From an uncultured Bacilli bacterium (GTDB lineage Bacteria; Bacillota_I; Bacilli_A; RF39; UBA660): DNA of 5,068 nt. The notes under the pieces were generated by a model. The model had not been told where the DNA came from and did not search any database. It saw only the letters and a list, made by a program, of their open reading frames with translations. Made by a program: the position numbers and the translations under genes. The stretch is from contig CAKOXR010000058.1 in NCBI GenBank assembly GCA_934130215.1, forward strand, positions 1 to 5,068. Reading direction: 5' to 3'. Of this stretch, positions 1 to 5,068 are shown piece by piece (positions within the stretch are counted from its first letter, which is position 1; each line of letters begins with the position of its first letter).

Positions 1-785
1 TCTTCACTTAGTCTCCATGTTGGTTTCGTTGCAAGCAACTTACATTTTGACTTAACTTCTACTTTAACAGTATTTGTTTCTTTATTATATGATTTATATA
101 CATCATATCCTGACTTTATTTCAGTAACATCAAATGAAACTTTTATAGAATTTCCATATATATCACTAAATGTTGTTGTATATGTTCCATTTTCTTCATA
201 CACTTTGCAATATGTCAATTTATCTTCACTTAAAGTCCATGTTGGTTTTGTTTGTCCTAATATTTCATTTGATATTGCTTTTACTGTTACTGTATTCGTT
301 TTCTCATCATATTCCGTTTTGATATTTATTTGTGGTTCAGTTTGATCAATCTCATCAATAGTAAACACTATATTTTCAATATTTCCATTTATATCACTAA
401 ATGTTGTTGTATATGTTCCATTTTCTTCATATTTTTTGCTATATGTCAATTTATCATTACTTAAACTCCATGTTGGTTTTGTTTCCTGAAAAGCACTCTT
501 TGAATGAACTTTTACAATTACAGTATTTGTTTTATCATTATATTCCTTTGAAACATCAAACCATGATTTTATTTCTGTAATTTCAAATGATACTGTTTCT
601 GAATATCCATTAATATCTACTACTGTTGTTGTATATATACCATTACTAGTATACTCTTTACTATATTGTAGTTTATCCTCACTTAAAGTCCATGTTGGTT
701 TTGTTTTTTGCAATTCACTTTTTGAAATTATTGTAACCAATACTGTATTTGTATTACTATTATATTTTTGTAAAACTTCAAATCC
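1..785 (-). repeat. Tandem Ig-like repeats R1-R4 (period about 74-77 residues), last one cut
   Basis: From residue 1379 the protein is a train of similar units. R1 is about 564-782, R2 336-563, R3 111-335 and R4 1-110 (partial). Each holds a KYNxxTNTVxVxxxSK strand pair, the invariant TKPTW[TSR]LS motif, a DKLxYxKxYxxNGxYTTT segment and a DIxGN turn. The motif tryptophans are W1410, W1484, W1561 and W1635, 74, 77 and 74 residues apart. The beta-strand content and NG-Y-T-x-x-x-D-x-x-G-N pattern resemble bacterial Ig-like stalk repeats of Bacillota surface proteins. The likely role is a stalk that holds the LRR region away from the wall. The total number of copies is unknown because the array leaves the window. 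Confidence 0.85.
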
Positions 786-3700
786 TGCAATTTCTGATAA
801 TGATTTCTGATTGTCTAATTTTAACGGATTTTGATTACCTTCAAAATATTCTTTTGCTTCAATATTATTCTTATTCTCTAGATTAATAAAATTATTTGAT
901 AAATCTATATCCTTTTGCCCTTCATAAACCTCTTCTGGGAATATATAATCTTTTAATGCTGCAATATTAGTAATCATATTATATGATAAATCTAACTTTC
1001 CTATATTCTTCCATTTAGCAATACAGTCAATATTACTTATTTTATTATGTGATAAATATATTTCCGTATATCCCTCACCATAATCCCAATAATAACTTTT
1101 TCCATCTTCTATCATAGTAAACAACTGTGATATCGGCGTTATATCTGATAAATTGTTATAAGATAGATCTATACTATTTAATTGGTTACATTTTTCAATC
1201 CCTGATATATTAGATATATTATTATGTGCCAAATTTATATAACTTAACTGTTTAAAATGTTCTATGTCTGATATATCTGATATATTATTGCTTGATAAAT
1301 CTATACCGTGAACATTTAAATATTCTAATCCAGATATATTAGATATATTAGAATTAGATAAATCAATAGTCTCTTCAACAATCTTATATGCAGTATATAA
1401 TTCTTTTCTTGTAATATTGCCATCTTTATTTGTATCTAGCCCTATTTCAATTAATTTATTTTTTAAATTTGAATCCAGTTTTACTATATTGTTAATCTCG
1501 TTAACATTTCCATATTTTTGATTTTTAAGTGTATATACAAACACTAAAGACTCTTTTCCTTCTGGAATATTTTTATATAATATTTCTTTTAAAATTTTAT
1601 AATTTTCATTATCTTTTGTTAAGTCGATAAAATTATTTCCAAATTCTATATCTTCATCATATTCTATATTGTTTAAAAATTTCGCGTTTTTCAAACATGT
1701 TATATCTGATATAAAATTATTATAAAAATTAATATTCTCTAATTTTTCTAAATTTAATATCGGTGTTATATCAGTAATTTCATTATCCCATGCATAAATA
1801 TACTTTAAATTAATAGCATTTTGAAGTCCTTCTAAATTTTTAATTCCACTATTTACAATATTTAAATCTAACATATTTATCATATCAGTTTCAGTTATTT
1901 TTTCATCTGAATCAATATCATAATTTTCTAATAAAATTTGTTTTAAATTTTCGTCAGGTATGTTAATTTCTTTTTGTGAATCTGCTGTTTTATAGACTTT
2001 CCAAGAAAAACTTACTGAAGATCCATATGTATTATTATCACGACTCATTTTTATATTAATACTACCATATTCGTTTTTTATTTCATTACCTGCAATAATA
2101 GTTATCGTTTTGTTTTCATCATCAACTATAAGATTACTATTCTGTTCAGTATTACTAATAGTAAAATTTTTACAATATAATTTACTATCTTTATTCAAAT
2201 AAGCTTTATATATCGGACTAATATCTTCAAGTTTTATTGTTTTGGTTGTTCCAGCTTCTATAGAATCTAACTCAATCGAAGAACCACTATAATTAAATGT
2301 AATTTTTTCACAATTTAATTTTTCTAATATTTCTACAATTTCTGCTTCACGCTTTATCTTATCTTTATCATTATTATTACTAGAATATGAACTATAATAA
2401 ATAATTAATTCTTTTAGTTTTTCTAGTTTAATCATTTGTTCTAAATTATTAATATTACCAATATTTCCTGAAAGGTTTAAATACTCTAAATCTTTAAGAT
2501 CTTGTATTCCATTAAAATCAGTAATAGAACTTGCTGAAACTGTTAGTCTTCTTAATTGCGTTATCTTCCATAATGAAGCAGTATTCTTAAAGTTACCAGA
2601 AATACTCAAATCTTCTAATTGTTTAAAATTACTTAATACATTCATATCAAGGCTTTCATTCCCACTATATTGAGATATTCCTAATTTTTTAAGATTATTT
2701 AATTTTAATAATGCATCTATATTTTTTAATTGTCCATTTGCATTTATAGAAAGTGATGTTAAATTAACATAATTTCCTAAGTCTGTTAAATCTAAGTCTT
2801 TATTTATATTATATATGTTTAATTCTGTTAAACTTGTTAATCCTTTTAAAAAGTCAAAATTATCTTCACCAAATATTCCACCATATAATGTTAATTGTTC
2901 CAGATTAATTAAATTACAAATTGGCTCTAATGAAATATTTGAATTATTATAGTTAAATTCTAAAGAAAGTCTTTTTAAATTTGTTGCATATTGCAATCCT
3001 TCCAATGATTTTACTAAATAATTCGAATTTATACTTAAATTTTGAATATTTTCCATTTCCTGTATAGAAAATTCATCATCATTGTTAGTATCTAAATTAT
3101 TATCAAGTAAACATTTTTTTAATCCTTCATCTGGTATTGTTATGATTTCACTTTCATCATATTTATCTACACTTATATATACTCCATTTTCTATTAGCTC
3201 TTCATACACAGATTTATTTTCTTCAGAATTTATATTAATTGGATTATTTCGTAACTCTACATTTTTTAAATTTTTTAAATTTGAAAGTACAGATATATTA
3301 GTAATTTTATTTTTTATTAAATTTAAATTTTGTAAATTGGTTAAATTTGATAGAAAGTATAGGTCGACAATATTACCATTTGTTAACGATAAATTTGTAA
3401 TCTGTTGTAAATTATTTAAAATTTGTTGATTAATAACTTGTCCACTAATACTTAAATATTGTAAATTAGCCATATTGGCTATCAAATTCAAGTCAAAAAT
3501 CATATTTAAATTTGAAACAGGCCAAACACTTAAATACTCTAAATTATTAAGGTTTCGCAATCCATTAATATTCATATCAGCATTTGGATAAATTGTTAAT
3601 TTCTTTAATTGAGTATAATTCCACAATAAATCTTGGTTCTCAATTTTTCCATTAATAGTTAATGCTTCCAATTCTTTAAAATTGCTCAACACACTTATAT

Positions 3701-4919
3701 CAAATCCTTGATTTCCAAATGCATAAATATTTAATCCTTTTAAATTAGATAAATTGTAAAGTGGTTGTAATGAAACATTTGAACTATTGTCATAAAATCC
3801 TAATGTTAGACTTTGTAAATTTGTTGCATACTGCAAACCTTCTAATGATTTTACATTGTAACTTGTAGTATATATGTACATTCCTTGGATTTTTTCCATT
3901 TCCTGTTTTGAAATTTCACCATCATTGTTAGTATCTAAATTAAAACTAATCAAACATTTTTTTAATTCGCTATCTGGTATATTTACAATCTCACTATCAT
4001 CATTTTCATTTACATTAACCATTACACCATTTGCAACTAATTTTTCATATGTTTCTCTATTTTCATCAGAATTAATATTTATTGAATTATTTTGTAAATC
4101 CACATAATTCAAATTTTCCAAATTATAAAGTACAGATATATTAGTAATTTTATTTCTAATTAAAGTTAAATTTTGTAAATTAGTTAAATTTTTCAAAAAT
4201 CCTAGATCAACTATATTAGCATTTGTTAATGATAAACTTGTAATTTGATTCAAACTACTTAAAACTTGTTGATTCGTAATACTTCCATCAATCCTTAAAT
4301 ATTGCAATTTAGTCATATTAGCAATTACATTCAAATCAAAAGTTATATTAGGATTAATAATATTTATTGTCAAACTTTCTAAATTCAGATTTTTTATAGG
4401 CTCATAATTAATCTCTCCATTTGATGTAGATTGATACAAGCTTAATGTCTTTAAATTTTGCATCTTTTCAATTCCATCAATGTTATAATCATTTGAAAAT
4501 ATTTCTAAATTCTCTACACTTGTCATATCAAAAAACGCTGAAAAATCTGCATTACTGTAGTTATATGATATATTTACTCTTTTTACATTTTTTGCGGCTT
4601 CTATTCCTTTAAAACTTTTTATACTTGCATTAAGATTATATATATCTAAGTTTTCAATTTGCAATATGTCAGCATCTGTTAGAATTCCATCTTTATCGAA
4701 ATCATAGTTATTTTGCATATAATTTTCAAAATTAGCATCTTCGAAATTTATTTTTACTTTTTCCTCCTTTTTCTCATCTTCCTGATTAGTTTGAACACTA
4801 GCAATTTCATTTTCTTTTTCGTCAGTTATATCTACTTCTACTGCAAAAACTATTGTTGCTAAATTTTGTAACACCATTATAAAAGCTATAAGAAAAGCTA
4901 TTGCTTTTTTCAACTTCAT
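1..4919 (-). CDS. Large secreted multi-block leucine-rich repeat protein with EF-hand-like caps and Ig-like repeats (3' end cut by window)
   Basis: An uninterrupted frame of 1639 codons plus two bases opens with ATG at 4919 and leaves the left edge without a stop, so the C-terminus is missing. The start is set by a G-rich ribosome binding site seven bases upstream and by an immediate signal peptide (residues 1-26). In order: charged linker 27-55; EF-hand-like loops at 73-84, 329-340, 610-621, 1001-1012 and 1162-1173; internalin-type LRRs (LxxLxxLxLxxNxIxxIxxL pattern) at about 96-300, 351-580, 631-845, 1023-1100 and 1184-1350; a beta-rich part at 866-976; Ig-like repeats from about 1379 on. 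The family is typically extracellular and binds proteins or glycans through the concave LRR face; the ligand here is unknown. No catalytic motif is visible. Asn, Lys, Ile and Leu dominate, as expected from the AT-rich codons. Surface adhesin is an inference; the secreted LRR assignment is firm. Any cell-wall anchor (LPXTG, S-layer or choline-binding repeats) would lie beyond the window. Confidence 0.93.
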   Translation of the reverse strand, partial: MKLKKAIAFLIAFIMVLQNLATIVFAVEVDITDEKENEIASVQTNQEDEKKEEKVKINFEDANFENYMQNNYDFDKDGILTDADILQIENLDIYNLNASIKSFKGIEAAKNVKRVNISYNYSNADFSAFFDMTSVENLEIFSNDYNIDGIEKMQNLKTLSLYQSTSNGEINYEPIKNLNLESLTINIINPNITFDLNVIANMTKLQYLRIDGSITNQQVLSSLNQITSLSLTNANIVDLGFLKNLTNLQNLTLIRNKITNISVLYNLENLNYVDLQNNSININSDENRETYEKLVANGVMVNVNENDDSEIVNIPDSELKKCLISFNLDTNNDGEISKQEMEKIQGMYIYTTSYNVKSLEGLQYATNLQSLTLGFYDNSSNVSLQPLYNLSNLKGLNIYAFGNQGFDISVLSNFKELEALTINGKIENQDLLWNYTQLKKLTIYPNADMNINGLRNLNNLEYLSVWPVSNLNMIFDLNLIANMANLQYLSISGQVINQQILNNLQQITNLSLTNGNIVDLYFLSNLTNLQNLNLIKNKITNISVLSNLKNLKNVELRNNPININSEENKSVYEELIENGVYISVDKYDESEIITIPDEGLKKCLLDNNLDTNNDDEFSIQEMENIQNLSINSNYLVKSLEGLQYATNLKRLSLEFNYNNSNISLEPICNLINLEQLTLYGGIFGEDNFDFLKGLTSLTELNIYNINKDLDLTDLGNYVNLTSLSINANGQLKNIDALLKLNNLKKLGISQYSGNESLDMNVLSNFKQLEDLSISGNFKNTASLWKITQLRRLTVSASSITDFNGIQDLKDLEYLNLSGNIGNINNLEQMIKLEKLKELIIYYSSYSSNNNDKDKIKREAEIVEILEKLNCEKITFNYSGSSIELDSIEAGTTKTIKLEDISPIYKAYLNKDSKLYCKNFTISNTEQNSNLIVDDENKTITIIAGNEIKNEYGSINIKMSRDNNTYGSSVSFSWKVYKTADSQKEINIPDENLKQILLENYDIDSDEKITETDMINMLDLNIVNSGIKNLEGLQNAINLKYIYAWDNEITDITPILNLEKLENINFYNNFISDITCLKNAKFLNNIEYDEDIEFGNNFIDLTKDNENYKILKEILYKNIPEGKESLVFVYTLKNQKYGNVNEINNIVKLDSNLKNKLIEIGLDTNKDGNITRKELYTAYKIVEETIDLSNSNISNISGLEYLNVHGIDLSSNNISDISDIEHFKQLSYINLAHNNISNISGIEKCNQLNSIDLSYNNLSDITPISQLFTMIEDGKSYYWDYGEGYTEIYLSHNKISNIDCIAKWKNIGKLDLSYNMITNIAALKDYIFPEEVYEGQKDIDLSNNFINLENKNNIEAKEYFEGNQNPLKLDNQKSLSEIAGFEVLQKYNSNTNTVLVTIISKSELQKTKPTWTLSEDKLQYSKEYTSNGIYTTTVVDINGYSETVSFEITEIKSWFDVSKEYNDKTNTVIVKVHSKSAFQETKPTWSLSNDKLTYSKKYEENGTYTTTFSDINGNIENIVFTIDEIDQTEPQINIKTEYDEKTNTVTVKAISNEILGQTKPTWTLSEDKLTYCKVYEENGTYTTTFSDIYGNSIKVSFDVTEIKSGYDVYKSYNKETNTVKVEVKSKCKLLATKPTWRLSE
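870..1370 (-). other. LRR block 5, most canonical internalin-type repeats
   Basis: Residues 1184-1350. Successive repeats read IDLSSNNISDISDIEHF, INLAHNNISNISGIEKC, IDLSYNNLSDITPISQL, IYLSHNKISNIDCIAKW, LDLSYNMITNIAALKDY and IDLSNNFINLENK. One repeat is enlarged by an aromatic/acidic insert (about 1268-1286, EDGKSYYWDYGEGY), and another by IFPEEVYEGQK. The xLxLSxNxISxIxxI pattern is unambiguous. The low divergence between repeats contrasts with blocks 1-3. Confidence 0.88.
1359..1493 (-). other. EF-hand-like cap E leading into LRR block 5
   Basis: Residues 1143-1187. The helix NNIVKLDSNLKNKLIEIG is followed by a canonical loop at 1162-1173 with D1162, N1164, D1166, G1167, I1169, T1170 and E1173, then a helix (LYTAYKIVEE) and the first LRR strand TIDLSNSNISNIS. 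It is the best-preserved loop together with cap A. Unlike caps B-D it lacks the IPD lead. Confidence 0.75.
1620..1853 (-). other. LRR block 4 (short)
   Basis: Residues 1023-1100. It contains three to four repeats: GIKNLEGLQNAINLKYIYAW, NEITDITPILNLEKLENINF and NNFISDITCLKNAKFLNNIE, ending near NNFIDL. The N-x-I-x-D-I-x-x-L spacing is typical of internalin LRRs. It is followed by a helical Lys/Glu-rich segment (about 1101-1142) before cap E. Confidence 0.78.
1854..1970 (-). other. EF-hand-like cap D leading into short LRR block 4
   Basis: Residues 984-1022. The lead motif is IPDENLKQILLENY and the loop at 1001-1012 has D1001, D1003, D1005, E1006 in place of Gly, I1008, T1009 and D1012. It restarts the cap-plus-LRR pattern after the beta-rich region, which supports a second, independent solenoid in the same polypeptide. 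Confidence 0.7.
1992..2324 (-). other. Beta-rich region between LRR blocks, unassigned (Ig-like?)
   Basis: Residues 866-976. The leucine ladder stops and alternating hydrophobic/polar strands take over (KITFNYSGSSIELDSI, KTITIIAGNEI, YGSINIKMSR, SSVSFSWKVYK). This would suit a beta-sandwich of about 110 residues such as a bacterial Ig-like domain, which often follows LRRs in internalin-type proteins. It does not resemble the C-terminal R1-R4 repeats and lacks their KPTW motif. The family is not recognised; the fold is inferred from strand pattern only. Confidence 0.45.
2385..3029 (-). other. LRR block 3
   Basis: Residues 631-845. It opens like block 2 (KSLEGLQYATNLKRLSL) but then carries about 71 extra residues, roughly three repeats, relative to block 2 before the shared segment NVLSNFKQLEDLSISG (760-775; compare SVLSNFKELEALTING in block 2). 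It ends with LEYLNLSGNIGNINNLEQ and a Lys/Glu-rich helical stretch (about 826-869), which probably closes the solenoid. Confidence 0.78.
2880..3482 (-). repeat. Intragenic duplication, copy 2 (end of LRR block 2, cap C, start of block 3)
   Basis: This is the partner of 3720-4325 and holds residues 480-680. The two copies keep the same cap, the same first LRR after the cap and the same closing segment (NNPININSEEN versus NNSININSDEN), but differ at many surface positions. Cap C in this copy has lost the loop glycine that cap B keeps. Confidence 0.85.
3030..3146 (-). other. EF-hand-like cap C, with altered loop, leading into LRR block 3
   Basis: Residues 592-630. It has the same IPDxxLKKCL lead (IPDEGLKKCL) and helix-loop-helix as cap B, but the loop at 610-621 reads DTNNDDEFSIQE. 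The ligand positions D610, N612, D614 and E621 remain, while the near-invariant loop Gly at position 6 is Asp (D615). Calcium affinity may be reduced; that is inference. The flanking helix EMENIQNLSI continues into the LRRs. Confidence 0.72.
3180..3869 (-). other. LRR block 2
   Basis: Residues 351-580. It starts with KSLEGLQYATNLQSLTL, the usual first repeat after such a cap, followed by about nine leucine repeats of 20-25 residues. The most regular is NLTNLQNLNLIKNKITNISV (about 525-544). Conserved Leu/Ile and Asn ladder positions are clear, while many convex-face positions vary. From residue 480 it matches block 1 from residue 199 at an offset of 281 residues. Confidence 0.8.
3720..4325 (-). 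repeat. Intragenic duplication, copy 1 (second half of LRR block 1, cap B, start of block 2)
   Basis: Residues 199-400 align with residues 480-680 (2880-3482) almost without gaps, at an offset of 281 and then 280 residues. Shared segments include IANMxxLQYL, NLTNLQNL, NKITNISVL, LKKCL, NLDTNND and KSLEGLQYATNL. At DNA level 4127-4155 is identical to 3284-3312 (29 nt). This is a direct, in-frame tandem duplication of about 843 bp. Confidence 0.85.
3870..3989 (-). other. EF-hand-like cap B leading into LRR block 2
   Basis: Residues 311-350. It begins with the recurrent IPDxxLKKCL motif (IPDSELKKCL, 314-323) and carries an EF-hand loop at 329-340: D329, N331, D333, G334, I336, S337 and E340 at the canonical ligand positions. 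The following helix (EMEKIQGM) runs into the LRRs. It is closely related to cap C, 281 residues downstream. Confidence 0.75.
4020..4634 (-). other. LRR block 1
   Basis: Residues 96-300. The repeats are degenerate at first (SFKGIEAAKNVKRVNIS, NLKTLSL, LNLESLTI) and become regular at about 199-283, with NLTNLQNLTLIRNKITNISV as the best match to the internalin 22-residue consensus. The block closes with an acidic/polar tail (NSININSDENRETYEKL) and a beta-like segment VMVNVNEND before cap B. Its second half (from residue 199) is duplicated in block 2. Confidence 0.8.
4635..4754 (-). other. EF-hand-like cap A leading into LRR block 1
   Basis: Residues 56-95. A helix-like segment (FEDANFENYMQNN) is followed by a full 12-residue EF-hand loop at 73-84 with D73, D75, D77, G78, hydrophobic L80, T81 and D84 in the positions that bind calcium. 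The next residues (ADILQIENLDI) lead straight into the first leucine repeats. The pattern of short helix, D-x-[DN]-x-D-G loop, helix and then LRR is a common N-terminal cap in clostridial and Bacteroidetes LRR proteins. Calcium binding is inferred from the residues. Confidence 0.75.
4842..4919 (-). other. Sec signal peptide, residues 1-26
   Basis: The N-terminus has a basic n-region (K2, K4, K5), a hydrophobic core from A6 to about F25 rich in Ile, Leu, Ala and Phe, and a small residue at a plausible signal peptidase I site (VFA before VEVD, cleavage after A26). No lipobox cysteine is present, so this is a type I signal rather than a lipoprotein. The mature protein begins with an acidic, then Lys/Glu-rich stretch (about 27-55) that is probably an unstructured linker. 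Confidence 0.88.
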
Positions 4920-4925
4920 AAAAAT

Positions 4926-4935
4926 CCCCCCTTTT
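4926..4935 (-). promoter_or_regulatory. Ribosome binding site, AAAAGGGGGG
   Basis: On the minus strand AAAAGGGGGG is followed by ATTTTT and the ATG. It pairs with the 16S tail like AAAGGAGG, with one G-U wobble, at a spacing of 6-7 nt. It fixes the start codon. The six-G run is unusual for a Shine-Dalgarno sequence. Confidence 0.85.
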
Positions 4936-4942
4936 ATTCAAT

Positions 4943-4974
4943 ATTATACTATCATATGTCCATTTTTTTTACAA
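4943..4974 (-). promoter_or_regulatory. Probable sigma-A promoter
   Basis: A perfect TATAAT lies at 4943-4948 on the minus strand and would start transcription near 4936, giving a leader of under 20 nt. The nearest -35-like hexamer is TTGTAA at 4969-4974, 20 bp upstream, which is longer than the preferred 17 bp. Eight adenines (4963-4970) start inside it and extend into the spacer. There is no extended -10 TG. The -10 is convincing; the -35 is weak. Confidence 0.5.
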
Positions 4975-4990
4975 TACAAAAGTCCCATTA

Positions 4991-5019
4991 TAATAAAAAT
5001 CCTCCGGCTTAGCCGGAGG
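4991..5019 (-). terminator. Rho-independent terminator-like hairpin upstream of the gene
   Basis: CCTCCGGC (5001-5008) pairs perfectly with GCCGGAGG (5012-5019) around a three-base loop. On the minus strand the stem is followed by ATTTTTATTA (5000 down to 4991), the classic terminator layout for a transcript coming from beyond the right edge. On the plus strand the stem is followed by TATTTTA, so weak two-way activity is possible. It isolates the LRR gene from read-through, so the gene is probably monocistronic at its 5' side. Confidence 0.7.
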
Positions 5020-5030
5020 TATTTTACTCA

Positions 5031-5052
5031 TAACGCCCATAGGGCTATGTTA
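5031..5052. other. Second hairpin in a GC-richer segment, origin unknown
   Basis: TAAC-GCCC (5031-5038) pairs with GGGC (5042-5045) and GTTA (5049-5052), with loop ATA and a three-base TAT bulge. It sits 11 bp beyond the terminator-like stem. The whole 5001-5068 stretch is far richer in G+C than the rest and has stop codons in all minus-strand frames close by. Two hairpins in a row with no gene resemble the structured ends of IS200/IS605-type elements, but no transposase is visible, so this is only a possibility. Confidence 0.35.
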
Positions 5053-5068
5053 CAAGCAGAGCCTCAAG

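Noticed and set aside
1..785. Regularly spaced repeats as a CRISPR array
   Set aside because: The units are about 225 bp, coding and contiguous, vary like protein repeats, and have no spacers.
3082..3429. Open frame of 115 codons on the plus strand
   Set aside because: It lies entirely antisense to the LRR gene, over cap C and block 2, and has no ribosome binding site. Its Ser/Phe/Leu-rich product is what the complement of Asn/Lys/Glu-rich AT-rich codons gives.
3874..4107. Open frame of 77 codons on the plus strand, similar in sequence to the one at 3082-3429
   Set aside because: The similarity could suggest a conserved antisense family, but both frames sit over the two copies of the in-gene duplication, so they resemble each other only because the sense strand is duplicated.
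4957..4962. TGGACA on the minus strand as a -35 box
   Set aside because: It is only 8 bp from the perfect TATAAT, and no good -10 lies 16-18 bp downstream of it.
5045..5068. Possible C-terminal end of an upstream gene on the minus strand (seven codons then TAG)
   Set aside because: All three frames stop within a few codons and the segment is dominated by hairpins, so there is nothing to tell a real gene end from chance.

Overview
The window is almost entirely one very long, AT-rich open reading frame on the minus strand. It starts at 4919 and runs off the left edge with no stop codon: 1639 codons plus two bases are visible. Translated by hand, it is a secreted modular protein with a Gram-positive-type signal peptide, five EF-hand-like calcium-loop caps, most of them leading into leucine-rich repeats (LRR) of the internalin type, a beta-rich insert in the middle, and a train of about 75-residue Ig-like repeats that is still going at the edge. 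The very low GC, heavy Asn/Lys/Ile use, G-rich Shine-Dalgarno and signal peptide suggest a low-GC Bacillota (Clostridia or a related gut lineage). TGG encodes Trp and no in-frame TGA occurs, so nothing points to a recoded genetic code. The genus cannot be told from the sequence.

Layout, reading along the gene (right to left): signal peptide (4842-4919); short charged linker; cap A (4635-4754) and LRR block 1 (4020-4634); cap B (3870-3989) and LRR block 2 (3180-3869); cap C (3030-3146) and LRR block 3 (2385-3029); a beta-rich region with no leucine repeats (1992-2324); cap D (1854-1970) and a short LRR block 4 (1620-1853); cap E (1359-1493) and the most canonical LRR block 5 (870-1370); then Ig-like repeats R1-R4 (1-785), the last one cut by the window. 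Blocks 1 and 2 share a clear in-gene duplication of about 600 bp at a period near 843 bp, which includes a 29-nt identical stretch.

Upstream of the gene (4920-5068) lie a strong ribosome binding site, a perfect TATAAT -10 box with a poorly spaced -35 and an A8 tract, then a GC-rich hairpin followed by a T-rich stretch on the minus strand (a terminator shape) and a second hairpin. This last ~70 bp is much richer in G+C than the rest and looks like the end of a different unit, possibly the structured end of a small insertion sequence, though no gene is visible in it.

The best guess of function is a cell-surface or secreted adhesion/binding protein. The part that would show how it is anchored lies outside the window. 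I see no enzyme, defence system, RNA gene or CRISPR array here.
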